A stretch of DNA of 64,000 bases. Source: Caryophanales bacterium UBA784. Its GTDB lineage: Bacteria > Bacillota_I > Bacilli_A > RFN20 > CAG-288. A program made the translations under genes and the position numbers. The notes under the pieces are model-generated. The model was given only the letters and a program-made list of their open reading frames with translations. It made no database searches and was not told the DNA's origin. Every line of letters begins with the position of its first letter. The stretch's first letter is position 1. Positions 53,446-61,795 of the stretch are shown piece by piece. The stretch is taken from contig DBJE01000013.1 of NCBI GenBank assembly GCA_002297045.1, positions 186,001-250,000 of the forward strand. The letters are read 5' to 3'.

Positions 53446-54798
53446 ATGTTTCCAAAGGACTTTTCCTTTGGCGCAGGAGTATCCGCCTACCAGGTGGAAG
53501 GCGGATGCAAGGAAGGAGGCAAGGACTTATCTATCTGGGATGTCTATTCCCATAAGAAAGGAAATATTCTCGATGGGACAGACGGGGACAGGGCAATTGA
53601 CTTTTATCATCGCTATCGGGAGGATCTTGACCTAGCCCGGGAATTGGGCCTGGATGACTTCCGCTTCTCTCTCGCCTGGACAAGAGTCGTGAAGGAAGAC
53701 GGAAGCGTGAACAGGAAGGGGGTCAGTTTCTACCTTTCCCTGATTGAGGAAATCAAAAAACGGGGAAGGAAGCCGGTTAGGACCATCTATCACTGGGACA
53801 GGCCCAGGTGGCTAGAGAAGAAAGGGGGCTTTCTCCCCCGCTCTGTCCTCCATGATTTTGAAAATCTTAGGCGGGTCGTTTCCCGTTATTTTGCGCCAGT
53901 CATGGATGATTTTATTTCCTTTAACGAACCACAGTGTTTTCTTTACCTTGGGTATCATCACGGCGGACATGCTCCGAATCTGACCGCCACCTATGAGGAA
54001 CTAGGCCGGAGGGCACATCATGTCCTTCTCTGTCATGCCCTTGCCTCTTTTAGGATTAAGAGCGTCAACAAAAAGGCGAAGGTGTCCTTCGTTAACACGT
54101 TTAACGTCCCTATCCCGGTCAGAGATGATTCTCTTTTAAAGGAAAAGGCTAAGAAAAAGCTTTTCTCCTTTCCTCACTGCGCAGAAGAATTTTACACTAA
54201 TTCCATCTATGGAGACCCTCTCTACCTCGGACATTATCCTGTGGGATACCAAGAGGTCAGGCCTGCCTTCCCATCGTTTGTCAGGCAAGGGGACAGGGAA
54301 AGGATCGGAAAAGCCAGACCAGAGACCATCGATTGCAACATCTATACTGGGACATACTATGACTTAGATAAGCAAGGAAACCTAATGGAAGCCAATGGGC
54401 GGAAAGGGGAAGACTCCGCTCTTCCCTGGCTTAAAAAACGTCCTCTTTCCCTTTATTATGGATCTCTCTTTAGGTATGAGCGCTATGGCCTTCCTATTCG
54501 GATAACCGAAAACGGAGGATGCTATCAGGATTCCCTCGCCGAAGGAAAAGTCCATGACAGAGAACGGAAAGAGTATATCCGGGAGTACCTCTCTTCTTTA
54601 TCCTCCGCCATTGATAGTGGGATTCCTATCCGTGCCTATTACTACTGGTCGCTGTTTGACAATTTCGAATGGTCTGAAGGAGAAGAAAAACGGTTTGGCC
54701 TTGTCTATATTGATTATAAAAACGGATTGAAACGAATAAAAAAAGATTCGTTTTACTTCTACCAGGAGAGGATAAGGAAGAAGAAAAAAACAGATTAA
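53446..54798 (+). CDS. GH1 beta-glucosidase
   Basis: A retaining beta-glycosidase of 450 residues. The N-terminal signature DFSFGAGVSAYQVEGG is at about 4-19, acid/base E164 in FNEP, and nucleophile E355 in ITENGG. There is no signal peptide, so it acts inside the cell on imported beta-glucosides. Its partner is an ABC importer rather than a PTS, so the substrate is probably not phosphorylated. The length is typical of GH1. It is the last gene of the plus-strand sugar operon. Confidence 0.94.
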   Translation: MFPKDFSFGAGVSAYQVEGGCKEGGKDLSIWDVYSHKKGNILDGTDGDRAIDFYHRYREDLDLARELGLDDFRFSLAWTRVVKEDGSVNRKGVSFYLSLIEEIKKRGRKPVRTIYHWDRPRWLEKKGGFLPRSVLHDFENLRRVVSRYFAPVMDDFISFNEPQCFLYLGYHHGGHAPNLTATYEELGRRAHHVLLCHALASFRIKSVNKKAKVSFVNTFNVPIPVRDDSLLKEKAKKKLFSFPHCAEEFYTNSIYGDPLYLGHYPVGYQEVRPAFPSFVRQGDRERIGKARPETIDCNIYTGTYYDLDKQGNLMEANGRKGEDSALPWLKKRPLSLYYGSLFRYERYGLPIRITENGGCYQDSLAEGKVHDRERKEYIREYLSSLSSAIDSGIPIRAYYYWSLFDNFEWSEGEEKRFGLVYIDYKNGLKRIKKDSFYFYQERIRKKKKTD

Positions 54799-54800
54799 GA

Positions 54801-54830
54801 AAAGGGCGAAACCCCGCCCTTTATTTGATT
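54801..54830. terminator. Bidirectional terminator between GH1 and lacI-family gene
   Basis: AAAGGGCG, six-base loop, CGCCCTTT at 54801-54822 with T-rich sequence on plus; on minus TTTTCTT follows, so it can serve both convergent genes. It overlaps the last codons of the repressor gene. Confidence 0.75.
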
Positions 54831-55840
54831 GATTTGACGGTTGCACCTTCCTGCAAGGCGCCAGTGATGTTAATGACTTTTGGGGTATAGGAATCCGGAT
54901 TCTCGATATTTTCAATCAGTTCTTCTGCAGCCTTAGTCCCTAATTCTTCTGAGTTCTGGACCCAAGTTGTGATCCTAGGGCGGAAAATCCGCGATATTTC
55001 CGCTCCGTCATATCCGACAACGGATATATCTTCCGGTATTCTCCTTCCAGACTGCGTCAGGGCCGTGATTCCTCCAAGAATGGAGACATCATCTGGATAA
55101 AGAATGCAGGTCGGCATTTCGCCGAGGGCGAGAATCCGCTTCGTTTCTCTTCCGGAAGCCTTCGGATCATGGTAGGCGGCTTCCTTTACCCTGCCAGCCA
55201 AAATGGGAAGTCCGTTTCTTTTCCTTGCCTCTTTAAAGCTCTGCCTTCTTTTTTCGGTGACGTCTGTCCTCTCGCCGTGGATATAGGCAATCTTCTTATG
55301 GCCAAGGGAAGCAAGATAATCAACGAGTTTGCCTGTTCCGCTTAAGTTATCCGACCTAACGGCTGTCTTTCCCGGAAAGAGGTAATCAATGGTAACGACG
55401 GGAATAGGGGAATGGACTAAATCCACGATTTCCGGATCGGTGAAGCTTTCGCTGACGACGATTATCCCATCCCTGTTCCGGAATTGAGCGGCCTCAAGGT
55501 AGGTCCTTTGATGGGGGGAGTCGGGCTTGTTCCGGGAGAGAAAAGTGATGGCATATCCCTTTTCCTCCGCCTTTGATTTCACTGCCTCTAGGATTCCAGA
55601 GAAAAATTCATGGCGCAGGCCGCCCTTTGTCGTCGAATCGTAAAAGACGACACCGATGGAATAGGACCGCTTCAGCTTTAAGGCCTGGGCATAGACGTTT
55701 GGAACGTAGCCCATTTTTTTCGCGGTACGCTTGATTTTTTCTATGGTGGAAGGGGATAATTCAGGTGAATCATGAAGAGCTTTTGAAACTGTTGCGACTG
55801 AAGTATGGCAGCGTAGGGCGATGTCCTTGATTCGGACCAT
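54821..55840 (-). CDS. LacI-family transcriptional repressor
   Basis: The 339 residues begin with the LacI helix-turn-helix (MVRIKDIALRCHTSVATVSKALHDSP) and continue as a periplasmic-binding-type sensor domain (about residues 60-330) with SIGVVFYDSTTKGG. The hinge near residues 45-60 is typical (GYVPNVYAQALK). Because three LacI-type operators lie at the divergent SBP/GH94 promoters, it is the likely local repressor, released by an imported oligosaccharide or its breakdown product. GGAGGT precedes the ATG and an extended -10 box lies about 24 bases upstream. Confidence 0.93.
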   Translation of the reverse strand: MVRIKDIALRCHTSVATVSKALHDSPELSPSTIEKIKRTAKKMGYVPNVYAQALKLKRSYSIGVVFYDSTTKGGLRHEFFSGILEAVKSKAEEKGYAITFLSRNKPDSPHQRTYLEAAQFRNRDGIIVVSESFTDPEIVDLVHSPIPVVTIDYLFPGKTAVRSDNLSGTGKLVDYLASLGHKKIAYIHGERTDVTEKRRQSFKEARKRNGLPILAGRVKEAAYHDPKASGRETKRILALGEMPTCILYPDDVSILGGITALTQSGRRIPEDISVVGYDGAEISRIFRPRITTWVQNSEELGTKAAEELIENIENPDSYTPKVINITGALQEGATVKSIK

Positions 55841-55863
55841 TTTCTTACCTCCGGATTAATAAT

Positions 55864-55872
55864 ATTATACCA
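55864..55872 (-). promoter_or_regulatory. Extended -10 promoter of the LacI-family gene
   Basis: On the minus strand TGGTATAAT (complement of 55864-55872), a TG-n-TATAAT box, 23 bases before the ATG. Confidence 0.65.
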
Positions 55873-56005
55873 TGCCTTGCTTGAATTCCTTAGTTGCAGA
55901 AAGGAGAAAAAACACTCTTCCTGCCCCCTAGGGGGATAGGAAATACCCTTGATGGAAGGGAGGCGAAAGGACGACGAGGAAAATCCTGATTTTTCCTATT
56001 TGCTG

Positions 56006-56034
56006 TTTACTTTTTTCTTCCTTGTGCTTATAAT
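56006..56034 (+). promoter_or_regulatory. Sigma-A promoter of rpmF
   Basis: TTTACT at 56006-56011, a 17-base spacer and TATAAT at 56029-56034. Confidence 0.8.
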
Positions 56035-56078
56035 ATCCAATGCATTTGTTCAGCTGTTTTTAACGGAGGAGATTAACT

Positions 56079-56270
56079 ATGGCAGTCCCAACTAGAAGAA
56101 GAGGTCATGCAAAACAGGGTCAGGTTCGTCAGAACACCAAGCTTAAGGCTGTAAATACCTATACCTGTCCGAATTGCGGAGCGACTATCCGTCCGCATCA
56201 TGTCTGTCCGTCTTGCGGTTTCTATAACGGCAAGAAGGTACTTGACGTCAAAGCAAAAGAAGCCGAATAG
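56079..56270 (+). CDS. rpmF: 50S ribosomal protein L32
   Basis: L32 is a small zinc-ribbon protein of the large ribosomal subunit. The 63-residue product starts MAVPTRRRGHAKQGQVR, the family's usual opening, with four cysteines C30, C33, C43 and C46 that hold zinc. The GGAGGAG ribosome binding site lies six bases before the ATG. It has its own promoter and terminator. The usual upstream yceD (DUF177) gene is absent. Confidence 0.97.
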   Translation: MAVPTRRRGHAKQGQVRQNTKLKAVNTYTCPNCGATIRPHHVCPSCGFYNGKKVLDVKAKEAE

Positions 56271-56290
56271 GTTTCTTGCGATGAAAACGG

Positions 56291-56320
56291 AAAAGCCCAC
56301 CTTATGATGGGCTTTTTTCG
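56291..56320 (+). terminator. Terminator of rpmF
   Basis: AAAAGCCCA, eight-base loop, TGGGCTTTTTT, 20 bases after the rpmF stop. Confidence 0.85.
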
Positions 56321-56338
56321 ACTAAGGAGATTTACATC

Positions 56339-56788
56339 ATGACTTATCTGGAAAACATCACCTTTCTTACCGGCCGTTTTGTCCAGCTTAGCCAATATCT
56401 TCTCAAGACTTCTTTTCGCCTTGTTGCCTTAAGGGAAGAAGAGGAACACCGGCTTTCCTATCAGACTAAGGAAAGCATTGTTTCCGGTGCGGAGGCAAAG
56501 GCGGAGACCTATCTTTCTTCTTCCCAAGGCCTATCTGCCGATGATCTGATTGCCTTCTTTTCCGGAAAAGGGATATCCGTAAAAGACAGGAACGAACTTT
56601 CCTTCCTTCTTCGGAAACGGCAGTACCTTGTCGGATCCTATTTCCTTGTCAATGATGCTGCACTTGGGCGGGAAGACGTCGCTATTTATGAGTCTAAGAT
56701 CAACGAACTGAAGGAATACAACAAGAAGGCAAGGGATCTTAATGGCCATTTTGCCCGGCTGATTGATCAAAGGGAGAGGAAAAACTAG
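56339..56788 (+). CDS. Unknown helical protein before rsmB
   Basis: The 149-residue product is predicted helical, with many Glu, Lys, Arg and Leu residues and an N-terminal segment FLTGRFVQLSQYLLKTSF. There is no signal, no transmembrane helix and no motif I recognise. AAGGAGATTTACATC precedes the ATG, a good ribosome binding site. It lies between rpmF and the rsmB-like gene. Confidence 0.65.
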   Translation: MTYLENITFLTGRFVQLSQYLLKTSFRLVALREEEEHRLSYQTKESIVSGAEAKAETYLSSSQGLSADDLIAFFSGKGISVKDRNELSFLLRKRQYLVGSYFLVNDAALGREDVAIYESKINELKEYNKKARDLNGHFARLIDQRERKN

Positions 56789-56837
56789 CCTTTCTCCTTG
56801 TGGGAGAGGAAACTATCCTCTAAATCCTGTTTTTGTT

Positions 56838-56843
56838 TATAAT
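56838..56843 (+). promoter_or_regulatory. -10 box directly before the rsmB-like gene
   Basis: TATAAT ends six bases before the ATG at 56850, so the transcript would start at or next to the start codon. No -35 consensus and no Shine-Dalgarno are visible. Confidence 0.45.
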
Positions 56844-56849
56844 AATCTT

Positions 56850-58100
56850 ATGAATATATCTTTCCCTGTTTTTACGAGGATTAACGAAATCCTCTTCAAG
56901 AAGAAGAACCTTTCTTCCGCCCTTATCAAGGCAAAGGAGGACACCCTTGTTTCCCCAAGCGATGAGCCGGAGATAAAAAAGGAAGCGTATGTTTTTTTGC
57001 GTCACTTCTTTTCCCTTCGCTTCGAATGCTCTGATCTTCTTAGCCAATACGACTACGAAAGCAGCGAATTTATTCTTTCCATGGTCACCCTTTCCCAGCT
57101 TCGCTATTCTTCTTTGCGGAAAGAAGAAATCTCTGCCGAGTATCAAGACGTCTTTTGTCGGCTTAAGCTTAGCGGAGATAGCCAGAAAAATAGGAAAGTC
57201 CTGATTGATTCTACAATTCATCCGTTCCATATCCCGGAGGAGGTGAAGTCTTCCCCCTATTATTACAATTCCTTAGTGCTAGAAAGGCCCGAGTTCCTTT
57301 TCCGGAGATTCGATGCCGAGTTCGGAGCCAGCCGTACCCTTGCCATGTTCTCTTCCAGGCGGAAAAAACCACTCTTCTATTATTCCGCAAGGGGAGAGAA
57401 TAGCCTTCCTTCCTCCCTGAAAAAGGAAAAGGACGTTGGCCCTTATCCGCTTTTCTCTTCTTCCTCTCCCTTGCATCAGGACGTGGCCGCTGAGAAAAAA
57501 CTCTATCCCTGTTCTCCCTTGCAGCTTACTGCCTATTCCTTGCCTGAGCTTCCACAGGTTTCCCCTAAGGTCTTAAGGAACGGAAGGAATGATTCCTTCT
57601 CTTTCCTTCCTCTTGCCATTTCCAGGAAGGATGACTATCAGCCGACAAGGATAGTCGATTGTTATGGTCATGCTTTTGCCTCGGCAAAAAAGAATGTGGA
57701 GGTTTTTGACCTGCAGAATGTGACAATCCTTAACTGCGAAAGCAAGCTGCTAAAAACATATTACCCCTATGATTCCTTTGACTTATCGGTTGAAATTGGA
57801 AAAGATGTCGGCTTAGGATGTGTTGGAATGAAGCCATGGCTTCTCCCTTCTCTCACCCCTGATGATTTAAAGGACAGCCAGAAGCGTCAGCTTCTTTCTT
57901 TAAGGGAAAGGGCCGAATTCGTCAAATCGAAAGGATGTCTTCTTTTCGTCAACCATGGTCTTCTTAAAGAAGAAACAAGCGATATCGTCAAGCAGTTTGT
58001 CGGGAGGAACGGCCGTTTTGAACTAGTCAAGGAAACCATCTCCATACCCGATGGGAGTAATCAGGAAGGCGGTTATATCGCCCTATTAAGCAAGAAATGA
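56850..58100 (+). CDS. RsmB-like protein with lost catalytic motifs
   Basis: Position (directly before rlmN-prpC-prkC-rsgA-rpe, as in Bacillus) and layout identify it as the 16S rRNA m5C967 methyltransferase family. A NusB-like helical domain (residues 1-120) is followed by RPEFLFRRFDAEFGASRTL near 149-167 and a Rossmann-type domain. The SAM-binding LDxCAAPGGK is reduced to RIVDCYGHAFASAKKN (about 271-286). The DAPCSG motif is replaced by DVGLGCVGMKPWLLP near 324-338, and the catalytic YxTC by LFVNHGLL near 370-377. It is 416 residues from the ATG at 56850; an in-frame start 29 codons earlier overlaps the previous gene. Confidence 0.78.
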   Translation: MNISFPVFTRINEILFKKKNLSSALIKAKEDTLVSPSDEPEIKKEAYVFLRHFFSLRFECSDLLSQYDYESSEFILSMVTLSQLRYSSLRKEEISAEYQDVFCRLKLSGDSQKNRKVLIDSTIHPFHIPEEVKSSPYYYNSLVLERPEFLFRRFDAEFGASRTLAMFSSRRKKPLFYYSARGENSLPSSLKKEKDVGPYPLFSSSSPLHQDVAAEKKLYPCSPLQLTAYSLPELPQVSPKVLRNGRNDSFSFLPLAISRKDDYQPTRIVDCYGHAFASAKKNVEVFDLQNVTILNCESKLLKTYYPYDSFDLSVEIGKDVGLGCVGMKPWLLPSLTPDDLKDSQKRQLLSLRERAEFVKSKGCLLFVNHGLLKEETSDIVKQFVGRNGRFELVKETISIPDGSNQEGGYIALLSKK

Positions 58101-59140
58101 AAACATCGATTTATTCTTACAGCCTTGAAGATCTGACCAAAATCAGGCTTGCAAGGGGACAGAGCAGTTATCGAAGCAAGCAGATCTATTCCTGGCTTTA
58201 CCGGAAAGGGGCCTTTTCTTTCGATGAAAGGAGCGACATTTCCAAGGATTTCCGGGAAAAACTCAAGGAAAACTTTGACTTTTCCCTTCCCTCGATGTCT
58301 CTCAGGCAGAAATCAAAGGATGGGACAGTCAAATGCCTCTTCCGTCTTTCCGACGGAGAACAGGTGGAAGGCGTGCTAAGGCACTATGTCTATGGCTATT
58401 CCGTCTGTGTTTCCTCGGAAGTAGGATGCAATAGGGCATGCGCCTTCTGTGCATCGGGTCTTTTGAAAAAGAAACGGAACCTCACTTCCGCAGAAAGGCT
58501 TGGACAGGTACTTTATTTCGAGCATTATCTTCAGTCGCAGAATCCTGACGACCATGTTTCCCATGTCGTCGTCAGGGGAACAGGCGAACCTTTCGACAAC
58601 TATGACAATGTCCTTTCCTTTGTCAGAATCCTCAATTCTCCTTTCGGAAGGAATATCGGAGCCCGCCACATTACGATATCCACCTGCGGAATTGTCCCTG
58701 GAATCAAGAAGATGGCTAACGAAGGAAGGCAGATTAACCTTGCCATTTCCCTTCATGCCCCAAACGATGAACTGCGGAACAGAATCAGGCCGATTAATTC
58801 TGCCTATCCGCTTGAAGAACTTATTCCGACCGTCAGGGAGTATGAAAAGAAGGCTAACCGGACGGTCACTTTCGAATACATCAGGATTAAAGACGTCAAC
58901 GACAGCCTGAAAGAGGCAAAGCAGCTTTATGACTTAATCCGGCCGACCCATGGATTTGTCAACCTTATTCCCTATAACCCAGTGAGGGAAAACGGATTTG
59001 AGCGGTCCCCGGACTATCATGTCGATGCCTTCCATCATTTCCTTCTTGACCATGGAGTCAAGTCGACAATCCGGAAGGAGTTCGGCAGTGATATCGACGC
59101 TGCCTGCGGACAACTGAGAGCAAAATATGGAAAACACTGA
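58097..59140 (+). CDS. rlmN: 23S rRNA (A2503-C2) and tRNA (A37-C2) methyltransferase RlmN
   Basis: A radical SAM methyltransferase of 347 residues. The 4Fe-4S motif CNRACAFC (C111, C115, C118) is intact, with VVRGTGEPFDNYDNV near 156-170 and ISTCGIVPGIKKM following, which matches RlmN. The catalytic C-terminal cysteine sits in IDAACGQLR. It methylates A2503 of 23S rRNA. Its start overlaps the rsmB-like stop (ATGA), and its end overlaps prpC by 14 bases. Confidence 0.96.
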   Translation: MKTSIYSYSLEDLTKIRLARGQSSYRSKQIYSWLYRKGAFSFDERSDISKDFREKLKENFDFSLPSMSLRQKSKDGTVKCLFRLSDGEQVEGVLRHYVYGYSVCVSSEVGCNRACAFCASGLLKKKRNLTSAERLGQVLYFEHYLQSQNPDDHVSHVVVRGTGEPFDNYDNVLSFVRILNSPFGRNIGARHITISTCGIVPGIKKMANEGRQINLAISLHAPNDELRNRIRPINSAYPLEELIPTVREYEKKANRTVTFEYIRIKDVNDSLKEAKQLYDLIRPTHGFVNLIPYNPVRENGFERSPDYHVDAFHHFLLDHGVKSTIRKEFGSDIDAACGQLRAKYGKH

Positions 59141-59903
59141 GAAAACAGAAACAGCCGGACGGATTGTTGCTTTAAGCAATATCGGAAAAGTCCGGAAAAA
59201 CAACGAAGATGCCACATTTGGATGCGTGAGTAAGTATGGCACCCTTCTTCTTGTAGCGGACGGAAGGGGAGGGCACCGCAAGGGAGATGTGGCAAGCAAG
59301 ATGGTACGAGACAGTTTCGCCATTGCATTTGGCGAGTACAAGAAGCCTTTCACTCTCCGCCGTGCCAAGCATTTTAGGAGAAAGACGAGGAAGAGGGCTA
59401 ACCGGCGGGTTTATAGGATGTCGCTTTCCAGCCCGGAATATTCCCAGAGGGGAACGACTTCCATTGCTGCACTAATCTATGATAAGGGAACCCTTGTCCA
59501 GTGCGTAGGAGATAGTCGCTGCTATACCTATTCCAAAGAGCGGGGGCTGAAGCAGATTAGCGAGGACCAGTCTTACGCTGCCCTTCTCTTCAAAGAAGGA
59601 AAAATCAATCGGACCGAGAGGAAGACCTATCCTCAACGCAATTATCTTTCTAATGCTGTCGGTATCAACCGGAACATTGCGAATCTGGAAGAATACAATA
59701 GGAAGAACGACTATGATTTCCTTTTGGTCTGTTCAGACGGACTTTATAACAGGGTAAGCGATGAACAGATTGCCAAGGTCCTTTCCTCTTTCCCGACCAT
59801 CGGAGAGAGGGGAGAAGAATTAAGGAAAGAGGCCCTTGACGCAGGCGGGCTAGACAATATCGCCCTTGTCATCACGGCCAATCCGGAGAAGAACCATGAG
59901 TGA
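59127..59903 (+). CDS. prpC: PP2C-type serine/threonine protein phosphatase PrpC
   Basis: A metal-dependent phosphatase of 258 residues that reverses phosphorylation by the neighbouring kinase. The PP2C motifs are in place: VRKNNEDATF near 25-34, VADGRGGHRKGDVAS near 48-62 (usual DGMGGH), TTSIAALIYDKG, GDSRCYTYS, SDGLYNRVSDEQI and GGLDNIALVI at the end. Metal-binding aspartates are all preserved. It overlaps rlmN by 14 bases and prkC by eight. Confidence 0.95.
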   Translation: MENTEKTETAGRIVALSNIGKVRKNNEDATFGCVSKYGTLLLVADGRGGHRKGDVASKMVRDSFAIAFGEYKKPFTLRRAKHFRRKTRKRANRRVYRMSLSSPEYSQRGTTSIAALIYDKGTLVQCVGDSRCYTYSKERGLKQISEDQSYAALLFKEGKINRTERKTYPQRNYLSNAVGINRNIANLEEYNRKNDYDFLLVCSDGLYNRVSDEQIAKVLSSFPTIGERGEELRKEALDAGGLDNIALVITANPEKNHE

Positions 59904-60882
59904 ACTTTTGCAGAAAAACGAAATCATCGATGATCGCTACAAGATTTCGGAATCTTTAGGCGAAGGCGGAAGGGCTGTTGTTTTTAAAGCCCACGACCTT
60001 ATCAATGACAATGATGTTGCCATTAAGAGGAGGAAGTCCGATACTGCGGCAAATAAGACGAACCTTGCCCGTTTTGAGCGGGAGGCCCGCGCTGCAGCAT
60101 CGCTGAATTGCTCGAACATTGTCAAGGTTCTTAATGTCGGGACCTATAATGGGAATCCTTACAGGGTCAATGAATATGTGGAAGGACAGAATCTCCGTCA
60201 GATTCTTAATACCCGGGGGAAATTCTCTTTCCGGGAAGCCTGTGATATCAGGTATCAGCTTGCTTCTGCCGTCAAATATGCACACGATCATTCCGTCATT
60301 CATCGGGATATTAAGCCGCAGAACATTTATCTCACGGTTGACGGGACTGTTAAACTAGGGGATTTTGGAATCGCCACTTTCCGGGACACTCCTCAGGTTT
60401 CTTCCATTACTTCCGCCACGACCATCCTCGGTTCCGTTCAGTATAGGGCTCCGGAAGTCTGCCAGAGGAATCCGGCGACTATCCGCAGCGATATTTATTC
60501 CAGGGGAATAACCTTCTTTGAGCTGATTACCGGCCATGTTCCTTTTAATGCCGATGAACCTCAGCGGATCGTCCATAGGCAGGTCTATCAGAAGTTTCCT
60601 TCCGTCAAAAAGTACAATCCTAACACCCCCGACTGCATCGAGGCAATCATCCTGAAAGCCTGTGCAAAGGATCCTAGGGAACGTTATGACAGCGCAGATG
60701 ACAGGCGCAAGGATATCGAAGCCATCAGGAAGGATCCTTCCAAACTGGAAAAGAAGAGGTCTTTCTTTTATTCGCTTTTCCATTCCTCCTCGCCCCTAGT
60801 CCGCGCCCGCCGCGAAGAGGAAAAACAGAAGAAGAAGCTGAGGAAGGAAGCGAAGAAGGCCCAGAAGGCGAAAAAGCGATAA
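59896..60882 (+). CDS. prkC: PrkC-like serine/threonine kinase without membrane or PASTA domains
   Basis: A Hanks-type kinase of 328 residues. The glycine loop LGEGGRAVVFKA is at 21-32, ATP lysine K44 in VAIKRR, catalytic loop HRDIKPQN (H136-N143) and DFG at 156-158, with an activation loop containing several Ser/Thr (SSITSATTILGS). After the kinase domain (to about 275) come only a Lys-rich tail of about 50 residues; the transmembrane helix and PASTA repeats of Bacillus PrkC are absent, so it is cytosolic. The start ATG at 59896 has GGAGAAG upstream. It pairs with prpC and precedes rsgA by one base. Confidence 0.9.
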   Translation: MSELLQKNEIIDDRYKISESLGEGGRAVVFKAHDLINDNDVAIKRRKSDTAANKTNLARFEREARAAASLNCSNIVKVLNVGTYNGNPYRVNEYVEGQNLRQILNTRGKFSFREACDIRYQLASAVKYAHDHSVIHRDIKPQNIYLTVDGTVKLGDFGIATFRDTPQVSSITSATTILGSVQYRAPEVCQRNPATIRSDIYSRGITFFELITGHVPFNADEPQRIVHRQVYQKFPSVKKYNPNTPDCIEAIILKACAKDPRERYDSADDRRKDIEAIRKDPSKLEKKRSFFYSLFHSSSPLVRARREEEKQKKKLRKEAKKAQKAKKR

Positions 60883-60883
60883 C

Positions 60884-61795
60884 ATGGATTATTACCGCGT
60901 TCTTTCTTCTTCCTCGCTCGGCTATCTTCTCTATTCCCTTAAAGACGGTAGTCTTTCCGTCCATCCCCACCGGGGGAAGGTTTTTTATGCCGGGGAAAAA
61001 ATCATTATCGGGGATTATGTCACGCTTGACGGAAAAGGAAGGATCGATTCGGTCAGGAAACGGGAAAACAGGCTTAAGCGTCCACGGCTGAGCAACGTTG
61101 ACGAAGTCTATGTCCTCTGTTCTCTGAAGGAGCCTGATTTTTCTTCCTATCTTCTGGATAAGTTTCTATCAAGGATCAATTATTCTTCCCTTTCGGCCAG
61201 TATCGTCCTTACCAAGGCGGATTTATTGAAAAAGGCAGAGAGGGAAAAGAGGAAGACGCGGATGTCCTATTATCGGAAAATCGGGTATCCTGTCTACTTC
61301 GTTGATGCCCACCATCCTTCCCTTTTCGATTTTCCTTCTCTGTCTACCGCGATTGGTAAGAAGACTGTCGCTTTTGTCGGGCAGACGGGGGTTGGAAAGT
61401 CCTCTTTATTGAATAGTATCGATCCGAGCTTCAAACGGCGGGTCGACTCTCTCTATGTCAAAAGCGGACGTGGACGACATACGACTAAGGAAATCGTCCT
61501 TCTTCCCTTTGAGGAAGGGTTCATCTTCGACACTCCCGGTTTTTCTTCCTTTGACTTGACGGAAAGGACAAGCTTAGATCTCTCTTTTTGCTTTCCCGGT
61601 TTTTCCGCCTATTTCGGATCCTGCTTTTTCAAGGACTGTCTGCACCTAGAGAAGACCAAGGGATGCAAGATTCTCTCCGCCTTAGACGAGGATCTTCTTT
61701 CCAAGGATTCCTATGCGAATTATTGTAAAATACTAGGCGAAGTAAAGGAGAATGACAAATGGAAAAAGAAACCATCATCCGGCCCTCGCTTCTGA
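60884..61795 (+). CDS. rsgA: Ribosome small subunit-dependent GTPase RsgA
   Basis: A circularly permuted GTPase of 303 residues that assists 30S subunit maturation. An OB fold covers the N-terminus (to about residue 65). The G motifs appear in permuted order: LTKADLL (G4, near 101-107), VGQTGVGKSSLLN (G1, near 164-176) and FDTPGF (G3, near 212). A C-terminal zinc knuckle SCFFKDCLHLEKTKGC is at about 239-254. It follows prkC by one base and overlaps rpe by 37 bases. Confidence 0.95.
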   Translation: MDYYRVLSSSSLGYLLYSLKDGSLSVHPHRGKVFYAGEKIIIGDYVTLDGKGRIDSVRKRENRLKRPRLSNVDEVYVLCSLKEPDFSSYLLDKFLSRINYSSLSASIVLTKADLLKKAEREKRKTRMSYYRKIGYPVYFVDAHHPSLFDFPSLSTAIGKKTVAFVGQTGVGKSSLLNSIDPSFKRRVDSLYVKSGRGRHTTKEIVLLPFEEGFIFDTPGFSSFDLTERTSLDLSFCFPGFSAYFGSCFFKDCLHLEKTKGCKILSALDEDLLSKDSYANYCKILGEVKENDKWKKKPSSGPRF

